Program-made: the position numbers and the translations under genes | The notes under the pieces: model-generated | Told to the model about the DNA's origin: nothing | Databases searched by the model: none | Seen by the model: the letters and a program-made list of their open reading frames with translations, nothing else | Part shown: in pieces, positions 1-8,063 of the stretch | Numbering within the stretch: position 1 is the stretch's first letter | Layout: each line of letters starts with the position of its first letter | From: Natrinema marinum | GTDB taxonomy: Archaea; Halobacteriota; Halobacteria; Halobacteriales; Natrialbaceae | Length of the DNA stretch: 64,000 nucleotides | Assembly: GCF_024296685.1 (NCBI RefSeq) | Contig: NZ_CP100763.1 | Location: 3,224,001-3,288,000 of the forward strand | Reading direction: 5' to 3'

Positions 1-1320
1 CTCACGGCGCTGGACGCCATCGAGGTCGACGGCCACGCCTCATTGCCCGATGGCGAGGATGTCCACGAGGCCATCGAGACGGCCGTCATCGAGCGCATCG
101 GCGCGGACGGCGGCAAAATGCACACCGCACGCTCGCGCAACGACGAGGTCGCGGCCTGCATCCGGTATCGCCTGCGCGAGGACGTTCTCGAGGCGATCGA
201 GACCACGCTCGCGCTGCGCGAGTCGCTGGTCGAGGTTGCGGCCGAACACCGCGAGACGATCATGCCCGGCTACACTCACCTCCAGCCCGCTCAGCCCACC
301 ACCGTGGCCCACTGGGCGCTGGCCTACGAGGGCGCGGTTCGCCGCGACACCGAGCGCTTGCTCGAGGCTTTCGCACGGAGCAACGAATCGCCACTCGGCG
401 GCGCCGCGTTCGCGGGGACGACGTTCGACATCGATCGCGAACGCACCGCCGATCTGCTCGGCTTCGAGGGCGTCGTCGCAAACTCGATGGATGCCTCCTC
501 GAGCCGTGATTTCCTGCTCGAGACGGTGCAGGCGCTGTCGACGCACGCGACGACGCTGTCGGGGCTCGCGGAAGACGTGATCATCTTCGCGAACCGCGGC
601 TTCGTCGACCTCTCGGACGATTATTCCTCGACGTCGTCGATCATGCCCCAGAAGAAGAACCCGGACACGCTCGAACTCGTCCGTGCGGTCGCGGGCGACG
701 CGGCCGGCGGCGTTCAGGGGCTGACGACGACGCTCAAGGGGCTGCCCCGCGCGTACAACCGAGATCTGCAGCGGGCGACGACCCACGCCTGGGAGACCGT
801 CGACGCGGTAACCGAAGCCAGCGCGGTCGCGGCGGGCGCGGTCGCGACGGCCGACTGGAACGAGGAGACGCTCGCGGCGGAGGCCGGTGCGGGCTTCTCG
901 ACGGCCACCGGCGTCGCGGATCTGCTCGCGGCCAGCGGATTGCCGTTCCGCACCGCACACGAACTGGTCGCGATCGCCGCTGAGAATAGCGCGGAACGCA
1001 GTTCCGCGGAGAACGCGAGCGGTGATGAACCGCGAGCGAACGGGGCGGACTACGACGCCCTCGAGTCCGCAGCCCAGGAAGTGCTCGGCGAATCGCTCGA
1101 GGCCCACGTCGACCCCGCGGCCGTCGAGGACGCGCTCGACCCGGTCCAGAGCGTCGCGAGTCGCGACTCGCAGGGCGGTCCCGCCCCCGAAGCGGTCGCC
1201 GACCAGCTCGAGGCGGCCCGCGAGGCGCTGGCGGCGGACGAGGACGAACACGACGAGCGAACGGGGGCGCTCGAGGCGGCCCACGAGGCGCTCCGGTCGG
1301 AGGTGAACGAGTATGTCTGA
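1..1320 (+). CDS. argH: Argininosuccinate lyase, 5' end cut by the window
   Basis: Last step of arginine synthesis: cleaves argininosuccinate to arginine and fumarate in the cytosol. The reading frame is open to base 1, so the N-terminus lies outside; about 439 codons are present. The visible part carries fumarase/lyase superfamily signatures: the segment with HTARSRNDEV, the GYTHLQPAQPT block and the signature loop SSIMPQKKNPD, which holds the catalytic serine region. It ends 228 bases before lysW and heads the arginine gene run. Between two conserved helices near the C-terminus there is a 20-residue insertion (bases 986-1044) rich in Ser, Ala, Glu and Arg, encoded by two DNA hairpins; ordinary ArgH proteins lack such a segment as far as I know. 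The same element occurs in the helicase gene at 20 kb. argG, the usual partner, would lie upstream of the window. Confidence 0.95.
   Translation, partial: LTALDAIEVDGHASLPDGEDVHEAIETAVIERIGADGGKMHTARSRNDEVAACIRYRLREDVLEAIETTLALRESLVEVAAEHRETIMPGYTHLQPAQPTTVAHWALAYEGAVRRDTERLLEAFARSNESPLGGAAFAGTTFDIDRERTADLLGFEGVVANSMDASSSRDFLLETVQALSTHATTLSGLAEDVIIFANRGFVDLSDDYSSTSSIMPQKKNPDTLELVRAVAGDAAGGVQGLTTTLKGLPRAYNRDLQRATTHAWETVDAVTEASAVAAGAVATADWNEETLAAEAGAGFSTATGVADLLAASGLPFRTAHELVAIAAENSAERSSAENASGDEPRANGADYDALESAAQEVLGESLEAHVDPAAVEDALDPVQSVASRDSQGGPAPEAVADQLEAAREALAADEDEHDERTGALEAAHEALRSEVNEYV
986..1044 (+). repeat. In-frame palindromic element, copy 1 (inside argH)
   Basis: A 59-base segment made of two adjacent hairpins: GCGGAAC-GCA-GTTCCGC followed by a second hairpin with a GCGGT/ACCGC stem. 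It is translated in frame as a short polar insertion (Ser-Ala-Glu-Arg-Ser-Ser...). By hand alignment it matches 45 of 59 positions of 20432-20490 (minus strand), with the same phase relative to the host reading frame. Most differences fall in the second hairpin, where the stem changes on both sides and stays paired. It looks like a small repeat that inserts into genes without breaking the frame. Confidence 0.7.
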
Positions 1321-1548
1321 GCCGTCACCGCCGGCGGGACCGACGGGCGGACCGCCGCGATCTCGGCTCGTCGGTCGGCCGGTTCGACGGCGATCCCCGC
1401 AAGGGGATGAACTACCGACTTCATGATATGTCAAAGTAGACCTGCGGTGTGATGGCGCCCACGGCCCGTTAGAGGGGAGTGCAGATAGTATAATTTTGCT
1501 GTTAAGTTCGAAGGCTTTAAGGGATCCGGGCTCCCACGTGCAGATACA

Positions 1549-1713
1549 ATGACCGAATGCGTCGAGTGTGGGGCCGAGGTGTCCCTGCACGACGATCTGG
1601 AAGTCGGAGAGATCGTTGACTGTACGACCTGTGGCGCCGAACTCGAAGTCGTCGACACCGAGCCGCCAGTCCTCGAGCGAGCCCCCGAGCTCGAAGAGGA
1701 CTGGGGTGAGTGA
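1549..1713 (+). CDS. lysW: Amino-group carrier protein LysW
   Basis: A 54-residue acidic protein. In the LysW pathway the amino group of glutamate (or alpha-aminoadipate) is joined to the gamma-carboxyl of the carrier's last residue, which protects the amino group and hands the intermediate to successive enzymes. The sequence shows both hallmarks: two CxxC pairs forming a zinc knuckle (C4/C7 and C25/C28) and the C-terminal EDWGE tail ending in the acceptor glutamate. It sits between argH and argX and is followed by argX-C-B-D-E, exactly the enzymes that act on the LysW-bound substrate. Because argF and argH are in the same run, the product is most likely ornithine and then arginine. An AT-rich stretch with promoter-like sequence lies around 1488-1520. 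Confidence 0.95.
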   Translation: MTECVECGAEVSLHDDLEVGEIVDCTTCGAELEVVDTEPPVLERAPELEEDWGE

Positions 1714-1759
1714 CCTTGCAGACGGGCGCGACACCGGTCCGCGCTGCACACACGACTCG

Positions 1760-1780
1760 AGGGACTCGTAGCGAGTCCCT
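1760..1780. promoter_or_regulatory. Perfect inverted repeat between lysW and argX
   Basis: AGGGACTCG-TAG-CGAGTCCCT, a 9-bp stem with a 3-base loop, ends 15 bases before the GTG start of argX. It could be an RNA hairpin that lowers or processes the downstream message so that the small carrier protein is made in excess over the enzymes, or a repressor operator. It is not followed by a T run, so a plain terminator is less likely. Confidence 0.5.
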
Positions 1781-1795
1781 CACGACCAGCCAGAG

Positions 1796-2680
1796 GTGGC
1801 TCGCGTGAACGTAGGCATACTCTATTCACGGATACGCAAAGACGAGAAGCTCCTCCTGAACGAGCTTCGCGAGCGCGATCACGAGGTGACGAAGATCGAT
1901 GTCCGCAAGCAGACGTTCGACATTTCGGACGCTCCGGACGAGTTCGCGGACATCGATATCGTCGTCGACCGCTGTCTCGCCACGAGCCGGAGCCTGTACG
2001 CCACCCAGTTCCTCGAGGCGTACGGCATCCCCGTGGTCAACAGCCACGAAACCGCGGACATCTGCGCGGATAAAGTGAAAAACAGCCTCGCGCTCGAGAA
2101 GGCGGGCGTGCCCACGCCCGCGACGAAGGTCGCCTTCACCAAGGAGGCCGCGATGGAGGCCATCGAGGACTTTGGCTATCCCTGTGTCTTGAAGCCCGTC
2201 GTGGGTTCGTGGGGCCGCTTGATGGCCAAGATCGACTCCCGCGACGCCGCGGAGGCGATCCTAGAGCACAAGGCGACGCTCGGCCACTACGAGCACAAGG
2301 TGTTCTACGTCCAGGAGTTCGTCGAGAAACCGGGTCGCGACATCCGCGTGCTCGCGACCGACGGCGAGCCGATCGCCGGGATGGTGCGCTCCTCGGACCA
2401 CTGGATCACCAACGCCGCCAAGGGCGCGGAGACCGATGTCTTCGAGCCGGACGAGGAGGCGAAAGCGCTGGTCCAGAAGGCCAGCGACGCCGTCGGCGGC
2501 GGCCTGCTCGGTATCGACCTCATGGAGACCGAGGACGGGTATACGGTCCACGAGGTCAACCACACCGTCGAGTTCAAGGCCCTCGACGGCGCCGTCGAGA
2601 CCGATGTCGCCGGGACCGTCGTCGACTGGCTCGAGGAGAAAGCCGAGGCGGCCGATCCGGAACTCGAGGTGACCGCCTGA
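1796..2680 (+). CDS. argX: LysW-glutamate ligase ArgX (LysX family ATP-grasp)
   Basis: ATP-grasp ligase of 294 residues that attaches glutamate through its alpha-amino group to the C-terminal glutamate of LysW, using ATP. Visible family features are the N-terminal RIRxDEKLLL segment, the phosphate-binding region with PCVLKPVVGSWGR, and the metal/ATP site ending EVNHTVEFK. The start used is GTG at 1796; GTG at 1805, which gives a protein starting VNVGILYS, is equally close to the family N-terminus. It overlaps argC by one base (TGATG). ArgX and LysX differ in only a few substrate-binding residues. I assign the glutamate-specific role from the arginine context, and a dual arginine/lysine role cannot be excluded. 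Confidence 0.92.
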   Translation: MARVNVGILYSRIRKDEKLLLNELRERDHEVTKIDVRKQTFDISDAPDEFADIDIVVDRCLATSRSLYATQFLEAYGIPVVNSHETADICADKVKNSLALEKAGVPTPATKVAFTKEAAMEAIEDFGYPCVLKPVVGSWGRLMAKIDSRDAAEAILEHKATLGHYEHKVFYVQEFVEKPGRDIRVLATDGEPIAGMVRSSDHWITNAAKGAETDVFEPDEEAKALVQKASDAVGGGLLGIDLMETEDGYTVHEVNHTVEFKALDGAVETDVAGTVVDWLEEKAEAADPELEVTA

Positions 2681-3756
2681 TGGCGGTCGGCACCGAGACC
2701 GGCGCGGACGAGAACGCCGAGACGGTCACTGCAAGCGTCATCGGCGGCAGCGGCTTCACGGGCGGCGAACTCCTTCGCCTGCTCGCGGGCCACCCCAACT
2801 TCGAGATCACCGAGGTCACCAGCCGCTCGAAGGCCGGCAAGAGCGTCGGCTCCGTCCACCCGCCGCTGCGCGGGTCGGACCTGCGTTTTACGGAGCCCGA
2901 CGATTTAGCGAGCGTCGACGTGCTGTTCGCGGCGACGCCCCACGGCGTTTCCATGGGCCAGATCGACGAGTTCTTCGAGATCGCGGATACGGTCGTCGAC
3001 CTCTCGGCGGACTTCCGCCTCGAGAGCGAAGCCCAGTACGACGAGTGGTACGACGGCCACGAGGCCCCCGAATACCTGGAGAAGGCCGAGTACGCGCTCC
3101 CCGAAATTAATCGGGAGAACCTCGCGGGCGCCGAACTGATCGCCGGCGGCGGCTGTAACGCCACCGCCACCATTCTGGGGCTGTACCCGCTGTTCGAACA
3201 CGACATCTTGGAGGGCGGCGAACAGATCGTCGTCGACGTGAAAGTGGGATCGTCGGAGGGCGGGGCCGGCGGCGGCGAGGCCTCGAGCCATCCCGAGCGC
3301 TCGGGCGTCGTCCGCCCCTACGCGCCGACGGGCCACCGCCACGAGGCCGAGATCGAGCAGTTCCTCGACACCTCGGTCGCCTTCACCTGCCACGCCGTGG
3401 ACATGATCCGCGGCGCGAGCGCGACGAACCACGTCTTCCCCTCGAGCCCGGTCTCGAAGGGGGACCTCTGGCAGGCCTATCGGGGCTGCTACGAGGACGA
3501 GCCGTTCGTCCGCATGGCCGCCGGCGGCTCCGGCGTCTACCGCTACCCCGAGCCGAAGGCGGTCGCCGGCACCAACCTCGCCGAGGTTGGCTTCGAACTC
3601 GACCCCTCGAACAAGCGCGTCGTCGTCTTCTCGGCGATCGACAACATGATGAAAGGCTCCGCGGGACAGGCGGTCCACGCCGCCAACGTCGCGCTGGGGC
3701 TCGAGGAGACGGCCGGACTCGAGTTTACGGGGCTGCACCCCGTGGGGGCACCCTGA
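2680..3756 (+). CDS. argC: LysW-glutamyl-phosphate reductase (ArgC/LysY)
   Basis: NADPH-dependent reductase that turns LysW-bound glutamyl phosphate into the semialdehyde. It has 358 residues. The N-terminal Rossmann motif is GGSGFTGGELLRLL (about residues 22-35) and the catalytic cysteine is C159 in GGGCNAT. The GGEASSHPERSG region and the C-terminal NMMKGSAGQA segment are typical of ArgC. The start is the ATG that overlaps the argX stop; this removes a long upstream extension of the open frame that would overlap argX. It is followed by argB with another one-base overlap, so translation is probably coupled. Confidence 0.95.
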   Translation: MAVGTETGADENAETVTASVIGGSGFTGGELLRLLAGHPNFEITEVTSRSKAGKSVGSVHPPLRGSDLRFTEPDDLASVDVLFAATPHGVSMGQIDEFFEIADTVVDLSADFRLESEAQYDEWYDGHEAPEYLEKAEYALPEINRENLAGAELIAGGGCNATATILGLYPLFEHDILEGGEQIVVDVKVGSSEGGAGGGEASSHPERSGVVRPYAPTGHRHEAEIEQFLDTSVAFTCHAVDMIRGASATNHVFPSSPVSKGDLWQAYRGCYEDEPFVRMAAGGSGVYRYPEPKAVAGTNLAEVGFELDPSNKRVVVFSAIDNMMKGSAGQAVHAANVALGLEETAGLEFTGLHPVGAP

Positions 3757-4628
3757 TGACGACTGTCGTCAAGATCGGCGGCGCTCGCGCCGTCGATCCC
3801 GAAGGCGCACTCGCCGACGTGGCGAGCCTCGTCGCGGACGGCGAGGACGTCGTCCTCACCCACGGCGGTTCGACCGCCGTCGACGAGACCTTAGAGGAAC
3901 TCGGCGAGGAGCCGACCTACGTCGAGACGCCCGGCGGCGTCGTCGGCCGCTTTACCGACGAGCGCACGATGGACGTCTTCAAGATGGTGATGCCGGGCAA
4001 GCTCAACACGGACCTCGTGGAGAGCCTGCACAACGAGGGCGTCGACGCGGTCGGCCTCTCGGGCACGGACGGCAAGTTGCTCGAGGGCAAGCGCAAGTCC
4101 GCCGTCCGCGTCAAGGAGGACGGCAAGAAGAAGATCAAGCGCGGCGACCACTCGGGCAAGATCGAGTCCGTGAACACGGACCTGCTCGAGACGACTCTCG
4201 CAGGCGGCTACACGCCCGTCGTCTCCGTCCCCATGCTGGGCAAAGAGAAAGGCGGGGGCTACACCGCGGTCAACGCCGACGCCGACCGCGCCGCGGCCGC
4301 GATCGCCGGGGCGCTCGAGGCGGATCTCGTGGTGCTGACGGATGTCTCGGGGATCTACGAGGATCCCGACGACGAGTCGACGAAGATCGAGTCGGCGTCG
4401 ACCCCTGGGGAGTTCGACGCGGTCAAAGACGCCGCGGAAGGCTTCATGACGAAGAAGGTCATGGCCGCCGAAGAGGCCCTCGAAGGCGGCGCGTCCTCGG
4501 TGACCGTCGCGACGGCTAATGCCGACGACCCGATCACGGCCGCGTTAGCGGGCGAGGGAACGACCCTCGAGCCGGGCGTGCTCGCCGACGACGAAACGGA
4601 CGAGACCGCACAGGAGGCCGCGGAATGA
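3756..4628 (+). CDS. argB: LysW-glutamate kinase (ArgB/LysZ)
   Basis: Amino-acid kinase family enzyme, 290 residues, that phosphorylates the side-chain carboxyl of LysW-linked glutamate. The N-terminal KIGGA motif, the HGG motif near residue 36, and the C-terminal LTDVSGIYEDPDD and GGFMTKK-like (EGFMTKKVMAAEEAL) segments fit the acetylglutamate kinase fold. An internal lysine-rich stretch (KEDGKKKIKRG) probably contacts the acidic carrier protein; LysZ-type enzymes are known to carry positive patches for LysW. The last 25 residues are an acidic tail. It overlaps argC by one base and argD by four (ATGA). Confidence 0.94.
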   Translation: MTTVVKIGGARAVDPEGALADVASLVADGEDVVLTHGGSTAVDETLEELGEEPTYVETPGGVVGRFTDERTMDVFKMVMPGKLNTDLVESLHNEGVDAVGLSGTDGKLLEGKRKSAVRVKEDGKKKIKRGDHSGKIESVNTDLLETTLAGGYTPVVSVPMLGKEKGGGYTAVNADADRAAAAIAGALEADLVVLTDVSGIYEDPDDESTKIESASTPGEFDAVKDAAEGFMTKKVMAAEEALEGGASSVTVATANADDPITAALAGEGTTLEPGVLADDETDETAQEAAE

Positions 4629-5767
4629 GCGACCTCGATTTCGTCTCCGGCAGCAAGCCGATCGGCCTCGAGCGCGGCGAAGGGGCGTACCTCTACACCG
4701 CCGACGGCACGGAGTATATAGACGCCGGCGCGAGCTACGCCTGCACGCCGCTTGGCCACTCGCATCCGGCGGTCGTCGAGGCCGTTCAGGAGCAGGTCGG
4801 AAACCTGACGTTCGTCGACTCCTCGTACCCCGTCCAGTCGCGCGAGGGTGCCTACGCCGCGCTCGTCGCGGCCGCGCCAGACGGCCTCGAGTCCGCGTGG
4901 TTCTGTAACTCCGGGACCGAGGCCAACGAGGCCGCGCTGAAGTTCGCCCGATCGGCGACCGGCGAGTCGAAGATCGTCGCCGCGACCCGCTCGTTCCACG
5001 GGCGGACGATGGGCTCGCTCGCGGCGACCTGGAAGGACAAGTACAAGAAGCCCTACGAGCCGTTGGCCGGCGACGTGGAATTCGTCCCCTACGGCGACGG
5101 CGAGGAGCTCGCGGCCGCCGTGGACGACGAGACCGCGGCCGTCATCCTGGAGCCGATCCAGGGCGAAGGCGGGATCAACGTCCCGCCGGCGGGCTACCTC
5201 GAGACCGCCCGCGAACTCACCGACGAGGCCGGCGCGGCGCTCGTCTTCGACGAGGTCCAGACCGGCATGGGCCGCACCGGCGAGATGTGGGCCTGCCAGA
5301 ACGCCGGCGTCACGCCCGACGTGCTGACGACCGCGAAGGGACTGGGCAACGGCCTGCCGGTCGGCGCGGTCGCGGTCCGCGATTGGATCGCCGACGGCGC
5401 TGCCTCGCACAACGCCACGTTCAGCGGCGGGCCCGTCGTCGCCGCGGCGGTCCACGCGACCGTCTCGACGCTGGTCGAGGAGGAGTGGCCCGCTCACGCC
5501 GCCGAGATCGGCGACTACCTCGTCACGGAACTCGAGGCGGCGCTGGACGATTCGGTCCGCGAGGTCCGCGGCGACGGGTTGCTCGTCGGCGTCGAGTTGA
5601 AACGCGGCGCGAACCGCGCCGCCCGCGACCTGGCGATGAATCAGCAGGTGCTGGCGCTGCCCGCGGGCCGGACCGTGTTGCGTCTGTTGCCGCCGCTGGT
5701 GATCGGCGAGGAAGAAGCGGACCAGCTCGTGGACGCGCTGACCGAAGTCATCGCATCCGAATCATGA
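4625..5767 (+). CDS. argD: LysW-glutamate-semialdehyde aminotransferase (ArgD/LysJ)
   Basis: Class III PLP-dependent aminotransferase of 380 residues that converts LysW-bound glutamate semialdehyde to LysW-ornithine with glutamate as donor. Visible motifs: NSGTEANEAALKFAR (phosphate and cofactor binding), SFHGRTMGSL, FDEVQTGMGRTG with the PLP-ring aspartate, and the Schiff-base lysine K238 in TTAKGLGNG. The ATG overlaps the argB stop by four bases and the stop overlaps the start of the next gene by four, so it is in the middle of a coupled series. Confidence 0.95.
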   Translation: MSDLDFVSGSKPIGLERGEGAYLYTADGTEYIDAGASYACTPLGHSHPAVVEAVQEQVGNLTFVDSSYPVQSREGAYAALVAAAPDGLESAWFCNSGTEANEAALKFARSATGESKIVAATRSFHGRTMGSLAATWKDKYKKPYEPLAGDVEFVPYGDGEELAAAVDDETAAVILEPIQGEGGINVPPAGYLETARELTDEAGAALVFDEVQTGMGRTGEMWACQNAGVTPDVLTTAKGLGNGLPVGAVAVRDWIADGAASHNATFSGGPVVAAAVHATVSTLVEEEWPAHAAEIGDYLVTELEAALDDSVREVRGDGLLVGVELKRGANRAARDLAMNQQVLALPAGRTVLRLLPPLVIGEEEADQLVDALTEVIASES

Positions 5768-6834
5768 GCGCGAACGCCGACCCCTCGAGCGACGTATCGG
5801 CCGCCGAGGCCCGCGAGTTACTCGTCGATCTCGTCTCGATCCCCTCGCCGACTCGCGAGGAACGCGAGGCGGCCGAGCGCCTCGTGGACTTCTTCGAGGC
5901 TCACGACCGGGAGGTCTGGATCGATGCGGTCGGGAACGTCCGCGCGCCGGCGGACGACGCCGTGCTGTTGACCTCGCACATCGACACCGTCCCGGGCGAC
6001 ATCCCCGTCGAGGTCGAGGAGACCGGCGACGACGAGATCCTTTGGGGCCGCGGCAGCGTCGACGCGACGGGGCCGCTCGCGGCGATGGCGGCCGCCGCCG
6101 TCCGTACCGGCGTCTCCTTCGTCGGCGTCGTCGGCGAGGAGGTCGACTCGAAAGGGGCGCGCTATCTGGTCGACGACCGCGAGGAGCCGCCGGACGCCGT
6201 CGTCAACGGCGAACCCTCCGGAGCCGACGGGATCACGCTGGGCTATCGGGGACTGATCGCCGGCACGTACGTCGCGACCAGCGAGTCCGGCCACACCTCT
6301 CGGCCGGACCCGAACGCGATCCAACACGCCGTCCGCTGGTGGTCGGCCGTCGAAGAGCACTTCGAGGGTGACGAGTACGAGCCGGTCTTCGAACAGGTGA
6401 CGACCAAGCCGGTCGACATCCAAGGCGGCGTCAGCGACGACGGCCTCTCCGTCGAGGCGACGATGGACGTCCAGTTGCGCGTCCCACCGGCGCTCGATGT
6501 CGGTACCGTCCGCGAGGCCGCGGAGGCCGAACTCGAGGTCGGGACCGTGACCTGGAAGGACAAGGTCCCGCCGGTGATGTCGAGTCCGCGAACGGAGGTC
6601 GCACGGGCGTTTCGCGTCGCCATCCGCGAGGAAGGCGACGATCCCCGCCTGGTGCGAAAGACCGGGACGAGTGACATGAACATCTACGCCGGGGCCTGGG
6701 ACTGTCCGATGGTCACTTATGGGCCCGGCAACTCGGACCTCGATCACGCGCCCGACGAGCGACTGGCGCTGTCGGAGTTCGACCAGTCAGTGGCGATCTT
6801 AGAGCGCGTCGCGCGGACGCTCAGTGAACAATAG
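5764..6834 (+). CDS. argE: LysW-ornithine hydrolase (ArgE/LysK)
   Basis: M20-family zinc peptidase, 356 residues, that releases ornithine from LysW and regenerates the carrier. The metal-site motif SHIDTVPGD, the WGRGSVDATGP segment with the bridging aspartate and the catalytic glutamate pair in VGEEVDSKG are all present; the C-terminal TSDMN and YGPGNSDLDHAPDE blocks carry further metal ligands. The start chosen is ATG 5764, overlapping the argD stop by four bases; the open frame continues upstream but only as an alternate frame inside argD. A 23-base gap separates it from argF. Confidence 0.93.
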   Translation: MSANADPSSDVSAAEARELLVDLVSIPSPTREEREAAERLVDFFEAHDREVWIDAVGNVRAPADDAVLLTSHIDTVPGDIPVEVEETGDDEILWGRGSVDATGPLAAMAAAAVRTGVSFVGVVGEEVDSKGARYLVDDREEPPDAVVNGEPSGADGITLGYRGLIAGTYVATSESGHTSRPDPNAIQHAVRWWSAVEEHFEGDEYEPVFEQVTTKPVDIQGGVSDDGLSVEATMDVQLRVPPALDVGTVREAAEAELEVGTVTWKDKVPPVMSSPRTEVARAFRVAIREEGDDPRLVRKTGTSDMNIYAGAWDCPMVTYGPGNSDLDHAPDERLALSEFDQSVAILERVARTLSEQ

Positions 6835-6857
6835 GATTTTCAGACGAGTTTGATACC

Positions 6858-7781
6858 ATGACAACGACCGATACGCAGCCGAGACATTTCCTTGACGTCG
6901 ACGACCTCTCCGAGGAGGAACTGCTCGCAGTTCTCGACAGGGCCGACGAGTACAAACGCGCCGTCGAAGCCGGCACGGACCACGCCGACCTGTCCGGACA
7001 GACCCTGGGGATGCTCTTCCAGAAGGCGAGCACCCGGACCCGGGTCTCCTTCGAGACGGGGATGACGCAACTGGGCGGTCACGCGATCTTCCTCGGGGAA
7101 GACGACATCCAGCTCGGGCGGGGCGAACCGCTGAAAGACACGTCGCGTGCGCTCTCGAGATACGTCGACGCCGTGATGGCCCGCGTGTTCAAACACGAGA
7201 ACGTCGAGGTGCTCGCGGAGTACTCCTCGGTCCCGATCGTCAACGGGCTCACCGACGACGCCCACCCCTGCCAGACGCTCGCGGACCTGCTGACGATCCG
7301 CGAACACGAGGACGGCTTCGAGGACGTCTCGGCGGCCTGGATCGGCGACGGCAACAACGTCGCCCAGTCGTTCGCCCTCGGCTGTGCGCTGACCGATATC
7401 GACCTGACGATCGCGACGCCGGAGGGGTACGAGGTCGACGCGGACGTCCTCGAGCGTGCCCGCGACCTCGGCGGCGATCCGACGACCACGACCGATCCCG
7501 TCGAGGCGGTCACTGACGCCGATATCATTTATACGGACGTCTGGATCAGCATGGGCCAAGAGGACGAACGAGACGTCCGAATGGACGACTTCGAGGGCTT
7601 CCAGGTCTGCGCGGATCTGCTCGAGCACGCCCCCGAGGCGTCGGTCATGCACTGTCTCCCGGCTCATCGCGGCGAGGAGATCACCGACGCCGTCATCGAG
7701 GGCGAGCGCTCGATCGTCTTCGATCAGGCGGAGAATCGGCTGCACGCCCAGAAGGCGCTGTTGAGTTGGCTGCTCGAGTAG
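6858..7781 (+). CDS. argF: Ornithine carbamoyltransferase
   Basis: Transfers the carbamoyl group of carbamoyl phosphate to ornithine, giving citrulline. The 307-residue protein carries the carbamoyl-phosphate loop STRTR (residues 58-62), HPCQ (136-139) and the ornithine-binding HCLPAHRGEE block (265 onward). These motifs, and the absence of the aspartate-loop motif of ATCase, separate it from aspartate carbamoyltransferase. It closes the arginine run and is followed at once by a hairpin with a T tract. The last 28 bases of the gene, stop codon included, occur again as an exact copy at 7879-7906. Confidence 0.96.
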   Translation: MTTTDTQPRHFLDVDDLSEEELLAVLDRADEYKRAVEAGTDHADLSGQTLGMLFQKASTRTRVSFETGMTQLGGHAIFLGEDDIQLGRGEPLKDTSRALSRYVDAVMARVFKHENVEVLAEYSSVPIVNGLTDDAHPCQTLADLLTIREHEDGFEDVSAAWIGDGNNVAQSFALGCALTDIDLTIATPEGYEVDADVLERARDLGGDPTTTTDPVEAVTDADIIYTDVWISMGQEDERDVRMDDFEGFQVCADLLEHAPEASVMHCLPAHRGEEITDAVIEGERSIVFDQAENRLHAQKALLSWLLE

Positions 7782-7782
7782 C

Positions 7783-7815
7783 CGGCCGCGAACGAAGTGA
7801 GCGGCCGAGTTTTTT
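7783..7815 (+). terminator. Hairpin plus T tract after argF
   Basis: CGGCCGC and GCGGCCG pair (7 bp) around the 11-base loop GAACGAAGTGA, followed by AGTTTTTT. It starts two bases after the argF stop codon. Stems of the form ...GCGAACGAAGTGAGC... followed by T tracts are common after haloarchaeal operons. A second perfect hairpin, GGTCAGC-TTT-GCTGACC, follows at 7837-7853. Confidence 0.75.
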
Positions 7816-7878
7816 GGTCCAGATTTTTGCGTGAGTGGTCAGCTTTGCTGACCCGAACGGAAAAAAGGTGGCCACGGA

Positions 7879-7906
7879 GGCGCTGTTGAGTTGGCTGCTC
7901 GAGTAG
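7879..7906 (+). repeat. 28-bp exact copy of the argF 3' end
   Basis: Bases 7879-7906 repeat 7754-7781, the final nine codons and stop of argF, without a mismatch. Flanking bases on either side of the two copies do not match, so this is a clean 28-bp direct repeat bracketing 97 bases that contain two hairpins. The rest of 7907-8028 shows no gene. Confidence 0.85.
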
Positions 7907-8029
7907 TCGTCGGTGGCGCCTCGAGCGCCGCTAACCGCTTCTCTCGACGAAGAAATGGCTTATTTCCTCGCTCAAAACCGAATTAGCACCTCTATACGAG
8001 AGTCATAATTCCTGAACTATCTGTCGCAG

Positions 8030-8035
8030 TTATAG
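8030..8035 (+). promoter_or_regulatory. TATA box of the 25-residue ORF
   Basis: TTATAG centred about 31 bases before the ATG at 8064 is the right distance for a haloarchaeal TATA box serving a leaderless or near-leaderless transcript. Confidence 0.5.
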
Positions 8036-8063
8036 TGGGCCTCGTCGCCGAAGCGAACGAACC

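Noticed and set aside
40-1749. 569-codon open frame on the minus strand across argH and lysW
   Set aside because: It is antisense to clearly conserved argH and lysW, Arg/Gly/Val-rich without family features; high GC with few stop codons explains it.
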